A DNA stretch of 64,000 nucleotides from Wuchereria bancrofti. Taxonomy: Eukaryota > Nematoda > Chromadorea > Rhabditida > Onchocercidae. The stretch spans positions 12,625,247 through 12,689,246 of the forward strand of contig SSBO01000012.1 in the NCBI GenBank assembly GCA_005281725.1. The letters are read 5' to 3'. Of this stretch, positions 59,554-64,000 are shown one piece after another. Both the position numbers and the translations under genes were made by a program. The number at the start of each line of letters is the position of its first letter. Within the stretch, counting starts at the first letter, position 1. The notes under the pieces were generated by a model. That model saw nothing but the letters and a program-made list of their open reading frames with translations. It was not told the origin of the DNA and searched no databases.

Positions 59554-62500
59554 TAGGGTGGCATCGCAGCAACGATATCGCATGTTGATTTCTTCTCAGT
59601 ACCATCACAACGCTTGGCATTTCAAATAGCTGCTAATTGTGCAACATATGTATCAGCTAATGATTTTCCTCAAGTGCGTGAATCACTAGCCGATCTTACT
59701 CAGCGACTCCTAATTGAGGTGAGAATGATAACTTTTTACAAATTGATGGCAAAAAAAATTCAGAAAAAATAAAAAAACTTTGTAGCAGTTCAAGTTTATA
59801 GCGAAATGGGGAATTCAAAAGGAAAAAAAAAGATAAACTCAAAAAAAGATTCCATATATGGTTGAAATTCAGAAATATATATGGTTCATATAAGTTATCC
59901 TCTTTTTTCAGGATAAACGATGTTTAGAATCAGTTTGTGTACTATTTTGCCGTCTTGTGGACAATATGCGTAATCATGCTGATAAATTGCGGGAAATAGC
60001 AGGACAAAATCATGCATTATTGAAAAATGTGCAGCAATTACTCTTAGTACAACCGTGTGCCGTGGGGCCAAATACATTTCAATCGTTAATACGGATGTTA
60101 CGTTCAATGGCCTCCAGGTGTAGCGATCTGGCGGTTGCATTAGTTTATATGGGTTAGTCCATCTTATTTATTTTCGTTTTGACGAAGAGATAAATGAGGT
60201 TGTATGCAAATGCATTTGCATTTGTATATATGGAATGCAATCGATAACTCGAATAAATGAATTGATAAACAATTCTAATTGATTGTTGCACAGCAACCAG
60301 AATGAATATTAAGTTTTTTATTCTTTGCAGATTTTGCAAGAACTATCAAATTTTTGATTGTTGGATCAAAGGAAGGTGATCATACGACATTCGAAATTGT
60401 TGATCGCCCACCGCAACATTTGCAAGAATTGGTTTACTTAGCTGGGTTAGTTTTTATTCTACTTCTTTCTTAAAACTTTTGTCTTTTTAATGCTAAATAT
60501 TTCATCTGCATGACTTTAGTGAAAATTAATATCCTATAATCAGAGACTACACAAATAAGACTATAGCAGGAAATCCAGTTGTAACGGAATCATTTCAAAT
60601 ATTCGACTGCACACTCCATTTTAGGGAAAAGTTATCCTTCCAGTCTAACAACACATAAGTTACTGTGTACAGCTGTCAGAAAAAAGTGATCTTATTTAGG
60701 TAATTTGAAGAATGTAGTATGCGAGATGTAATTAAATGATTTTTCTTTTTCTTTTGCAGAGAACTAATGCCACGTTTACCGGTTGATGGAATTTTTGAAA
60801 TAGATAGTGTAATGCTACGTTCCCATGCTACCTATTATGATTTCCAACCGACACTGTGGTACTGGAGAGATAACTCTAATCAGTGGTTGCCATTTACTCA
60901 TTTCGATTCACGGCTTATTGAGGTATTGTAAATATTATTCTTCCAACGAAACTTTCATAAAAGGTGTCACGAATAAAAGTTTGGTTGAATAAGAATGCTC
61001 ACATGTTTTGCTACTAACTTTGCTGAGTTGGATTATTTCTACCACCCTTCCATGAATGCAGCGTGCAGTTTTTTTTTTTTTTTTTTTTTTGCGAAGAGAA
61101 TGGAAGACCATTGTTATGCAGTCATATTTAAATTTAATGAAACCAAAGGTAAGCTTATTTAGGCAAGAAAAGGGAAATTTTTATTTTTAGTTACATTCTT
61201 GTTGTGCTTTATTCTAATTACTTTAGTCAAAAATAAAGTTTGAATAAAAATTTTTTCGTTTAGTGTTGTCGAACTTCTATATTTTATAGATGGCATATGC
61301 AACAAGTGAAACAGAAGTAAATCTTCAAATTAACGGAAATGTATATAAAATTGATTTGCAACGAATGGTACAACGGAATCATTCAACGGGTAAAGAGAGA
61401 GCTATACAACGACGAACATCCGTTTTCAGTAAGTTTCATTGTTTTGATATTTGAGAACTGATAATTTCTGAAATTTGTCGTAGCATATTTCTGTTGAGCA
61501 TTCTTTGATGATACTCTGACTTTAGTTGAAATGTGATAATCTGGTAAGTAATTTGATAAAAGCAATAACTATTCACATTTTGTTTCTTTGTGATTTCGAC
61601 ATATGGAGTCTTCAGGAGCTACATTAACATTAGTTAACTCTGTTACTTAACTGTATGGCATAATGGCTGTATAAATAATCGAAACTGCTATTCGAATGTA
61701 GCTAGTAAGTATATATCTAGCACTAAAATATATTCCAGTGAGTTTAAAAGTTATTTTACAGAAAGTAAAACAGCATCTCCAGAAGATGATCGTCGTTTAG
61801 AATTGATGAAAACAGAACCAGTTCTTCTAGAACAAGTTGTACAGTTACTTCTTCCGATATTAGTGGAAATTGATGGTAGTTCAGTAAGTTGTTTTCTTTC
61901 GCTTTTAACATTTTTTTTTTCGAAGTTTCAGTTAAAGCATTTTTTTTTCTTTTTGCATCCCTGATTCTCATTTCTTTTCAGAGTGGTCCAGCACTTCGTT
62001 ATGAAAGCTTGCGTGTAACTTTAAGAATGATTTATCCATCAGATGTACGAGTACTGAAAGATATCCTGGCAAATCTTCCGCTCGCTGGACATATAGCTAG
62101 TGCTTTGACTAGTGCACGAAGCAAAGATCTTTGTGTTGTGGCATCAGCGTTACAATTAGCTCATCTGCTTCTGGATAAATTTCCGGATATGTTTGAGCTA
62201 CTATTCAAACGTGAAGGTTGATTTAAAGTTCTTAGAGCAAGTAGATTGCGTCTTGTGTGTTTTTTTTTTGAAGTAGATTTCGCATTCATTATTTTTTCTA
62301 GTAGTAACTTTTATATTATTGTGGCCATAGTCTCACAAAACAGACTTGCAGAAAATGGAAAAAACGAAGCATTCACTTCTTTTTTTATCTAATACACTGT
62401 AATGACATAGCAATTTGCATTTTTCATGACTAGAAGTTTGAAGGTGTTGCACATGAAATTGAAAAATTGTCGAAAATGAAGCTTGAATCACCAGTGTTAG

Positions 62501-63901
62501 CTCCATCAATACAGATAGCTGCAGTAGCTTGTGAACACGATAATGCAACTACCACTACAACCGGAATTCGAACACGAAGTGGCCCAAAAACACGTGCATC
62601 ATCGGAATTAACGGAAGGAGCATCATCAACCAGTAAATTTTTTAAATGATTTTTGCAGCTCGATATACAAAAAAAAAATGCAAATGGCAATCTTTTACTT
62701 TTATTTGACATAATTGTATTTTACATGACTGATCAAAATTGGGTAGGAACGTTGGAGAAGTGTGTGATATGTATGCATTACTTAACAAATATCAATACTG
62801 ATCACCGGACTACATGCAGAGCAGAGCATCAGAGTTGTCTTTATTATTCAGTCAGGTATGATGATCGGTGATAAAATAACCAGCTTGTGGGATAAATTCA
62901 AGATCTGGATGGTTTCAGCTAAACAAAGTATAAATACAAGAACTCGTAATATCGCACAGTTGGCAGTATCTACTGCAGAAGCAGGTCCAAGTTCAAGTAA
63001 TGCTACTCGTGTTATCGTTTCACCGAATGGTGGTCGTCATCGTCGTAAAACTTCACCAGAAAGGTTTGGATCCTCTCTCTCTCTCTCTCTCTCTGGTTTT
63101 TGTAGTTATAAATCTGATAATACGGAATATTTGGTTTGCACAGATATGTCTACTCGTAGAACTGATCGTAAAGAAATTTTCAATTAACTATAAAGAAGAG
63201 ACCAGTTCGATCGAGTTGGTTTTACCTTTGGAACAATTTTAACTGTAATAGCTGATCTGAAATGCAATTTACCTGTAACACTTATCATCATAATCCATTG
63301 CTTTTCACTGATTTCTCACATTATATTCATTTTTCAATGAATTTATAACAGCTTATCATAGAATCAATGTCCGTCCTAATTTAATCATCAGTCTTAGCAC
63401 ACTCTATTGTCAGCAAGTCATAAATTACATATATAAAACTTCAGAGGTATCTTATTTAATCATACGCGTATTTTTGAACTTAACTTTAACTTTTACTCCA
63501 AAAAAGAAAAAAAAAGTCGTAGTCGTTTAACTTTTTGTTCTCTTACTGTGCACGATATCTGGAAAATCTTATGCTTATCAAAACTGTGCCATGTGATAGC
63601 ACATCACCAATTGTGGAGTAACAGTTGAAGATCACTGATGCGTATTTAATAATAAAATTTATATGCATGGATATGATAACACTGTCTAGTTACAGTCCTA
63701 TATCCCGCAAAGAATCACGTCGTAAAACAACACCTTCGAATTTCCTTCATACGTTACGTTTACCATCATTTCGCATGCCGGGGACATCATCGTCAACTGG
63801 ACATTCTCCACATGATAGCACACCACCAAGTAACATGCTGTCATCATTTTTCACCACTATCGGTCAATCTCAGACAACATCGGTACATCATTATCCTTCA
63901 G
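48428..63901 (+). CDS. TRIP12: TRIP12-like HECT E3 ubiquitin ligase, copy 2 plus single-copy 3' part, C-terminally incomplete
   Basis: N-terminal exons 48428-48515, 49151-49248, 49439-49663, 49912-49979, 50254-50438, 50735-50850, 51035-51204 and 51654-51742 are in phase. After a disturbed region (52.5-57.5 kb), a clean chain follows: 57991-58175, 58440-58535, 59058-59150, 59557-59718, 59912-60152, 60331-60445, 60760-60922, 61290-61428, 61762-61883, 61982-62216, 62444-62632, 62856-63063 and 63696-63901 (718 codons). Domains in order: disordered Ser-rich N-terminus, armadillo-type helical repeats, a WWE domain (LWYWRDNSNQWLPF, FDSRLIE, then a spliced-out continuation), helical repeats, and a Ser/Thr/Arg-rich linker. 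TRIP12 polyubiquitinates nuclear substrates and ubiquitin-fusion proteins through a C-terminal HECT domain, which lies beyond the window. The last donor is at 63902. Confidence 0.88.
52542..53144 (+). other. disturbed exon region of copy 2 (partner of 38082-38499)
   Basis: Copy 2 keeps two exon-like parts, ending at GG|GTAAGA (52908/52909) and resuming after GCAG at 53043, reading IDSILSSLQTMDPTIG then CLDVTIQGQLSDLLRSENLS. However, the upstream exon (52542 onward) has an extra T (TTTAGATGCGG against TTTAGAGCGG), and the acceptor used in copy 1 (TTTAG) is TTTAA here at 52842. I found no fully in-frame path across this region in copy 2. Confidence 0.6.
53505..53596 (+). CDS. intact exon-like segment, copy 2
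   Basis: Acceptor GCTGTAG and donor GGTGCGG|GTAAGA bound an open frame containing LDILVQNMQSEGLRQDFIQP. The phase into its neighbours does not fit the preceding segment (53043-53144), so either an exon is missing from my model or this is a relic. No domain recognised. Confidence 0.4.
53597..56885 (+). other. large TRIP12 intron-like stretch, copy 2
   Basis: About 3.3 kb, collinear with 38960-42273 in copy 1, with many substitutions and indels and no splice-bounded open frame. It contains a CTACTGC-rich trinucleotide-like tract (about 54580-54670, copy 1 39970-40080) and a TA run near 55965. Confidence 0.55.
56886..57017 (+). CDS. charged, probable coiled-coil exon of TRIP12 copy 2
   Basis: Partner of 42274-42405 with identical predicted protein, the same acceptor phase and the same GTAATG donor. 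A poly-T run of about 22 nt precedes the acceptor. The three base changes between copies fall at third codon positions. Confidence 0.65.
57991..60445 (+). CDS. TRIP12: TRIP12 armadillo-repeat exons (copy 2 and single-copy part)
   Basis: Six exons with matching phases. The first three are shared with copy 1 (two amino-acid changes in the first, Ile to Val and Arg to His; none seen in the next two). The last three, from 59557, are single copy. Family landmarks include DVAEQSLMALEVMSKRNGK, AFQIAANCATYVS, LADLTQRL, ESVCVLFCRLVDNM, NVQQLLLVQP and LQELVYLAGELMPRLPVDGI, which parallel human TRIP12's AIAANC, LTQRL, ARLVDN, NVQQLLVV and ICELMPCLPKEGIF. This helical region scaffolds the ligase and contributes to substrate binding. 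Confidence 0.9.
59507..59550 (+). repeat. 44 nt poly-T tract before a TRIP12 acceptor
   Basis: An uninterrupted T run leads into AACTAG, the acceptor of exon 59557-59718. Copy 1 ends at the point corresponding to the start of this tract, as expected if an assembler broke on the homopolymer. Confidence 0.9.
60760..61428 (+). CDS. TRIP12: TRIP12 WWE-domain exons
   Basis: Exon 60760-60922 encodes LMPRLPVDGIFEID, then LWYWRDNSNQWLPFTHFDSR and LIE; exon 61290-61428 continues with TEVNLQINGNVYKIDLQRMV and ends in ERAIQRRTS. Trp-Tyr-Trp plus the downstream Trp and the second-exon strand match a WWE fold (human WQWRDDRGLWHPY, then TGTARAIQRKP). WWE domains bind poly-ADP-ribose. In TRIP12 it follows the armadillo region and links ubiquitination to PARylated targets. 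The human splice form without this second exon would be shorter; here both parts are in phase. Confidence 0.88.
63069..63094 (+). repeat. (TC)n microsatellite in a TRIP12 intron
   Basis: A run of about 11 CT/TC units just after the donor at 63064. It reads as Leu/Ser repeats if translated but lies outside the exon. Confidence 0.85.
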
Positions 63902-63902
63902 G

Positions 63903-64000
63903 TATTATTATTATTATTATTTATTATTGTTATTATTATTATTAATTATTCTTATTATTATCTTTACTATTATTATTAATTATTATTGTTATTATTATTA
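63903..64000 (+). repeat. ATT/TTA microsatellite at the window end
   Basis: After the last TRIP12 donor the intron is almost pure ATT with occasional changes, to the window edge. It resembles the ATT tract at 1380-1475 only in type. Confidence 0.85.

Overview
The window is AT-rich animal DNA with short exons split by small and medium introns, canonical nematode acceptors (TTTTCAG, TTTCAG, TTGCAG) and first coding exons that start 7-11 nt after an acceptor, as expected for spliced-leader trans-splicing. Protein content and base composition fit a parasitic nematode, probably a spirurid or filarial worm; the species cannot be fixed from the sequence alone. No prokaryotic genes, CRISPR arrays, rRNA or convincing tRNA genes were seen.

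Layout. 1-8.8 kb: no intact gene. It holds a perfect 2 x 1136 nt palindrome, exact direct duplications, a 63-codon terminal exon of unknown family (three copies) and one trehalase-signature exon with an in-frame stop (two copies). 9.7-11.3 kb, minus strand: 3' part of a MOSPD-type (MSP domain plus C-terminal membrane anchor) gene with phase problems. 11.3-17.1 kb: no gene recognised. 17.1-25.1 kb, minus strand: a complete 13-exon DDX3/LAF-1-type DEAD-box helicase whose exon lengths add up to exactly 762 codons. 25.1-34 kb: low-complexity intergenic DNA with a 39-42 nt tandem repeat, then the upstream flank of the next gene. 34-63.9 kb, plus strand: a TRIP12-type HECT ubiquitin ligase. Its 5' half, with flanking DNA, is present twice (28.98-45.04 kb and 45.05-59.5 kb). 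The copies are clearly similar but diverged. The second runs on into single-copy exons (rest of the armadillo region, WWE domain, downstream linker), and the gene leaves the window before its HECT domain.

Assembly state. There are 12 runs of N. Ten have the sequence ending at the N repeated, apparently exactly, starting right after it (about 150-1695 nt). One lies next to the palindrome, and one (45045) joins the two diverged TRIP12 copies. The simplest reading is unmerged contig ends and uncollapsed haplotypes, not biological tandem repeats. Copy 1 of TRIP12 stops just where copy 2 enters a 44 nt poly-T tract, which supports this. The alternative, a true tandem segmental duplication with decay, cannot be excluded, because each copy carries its own lesions in one exon-like region.

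The two well-supported genes act in RNA metabolism (DDX3/LAF-1 helicase) and protein turnover (TRIP12). They are divergently transcribed and show no sign of being a functional unit. I found no convincing novel biological system; the most interesting material is the paired TRIP12 copies, the palindrome and a small exon-end duplication in the helicase gene.
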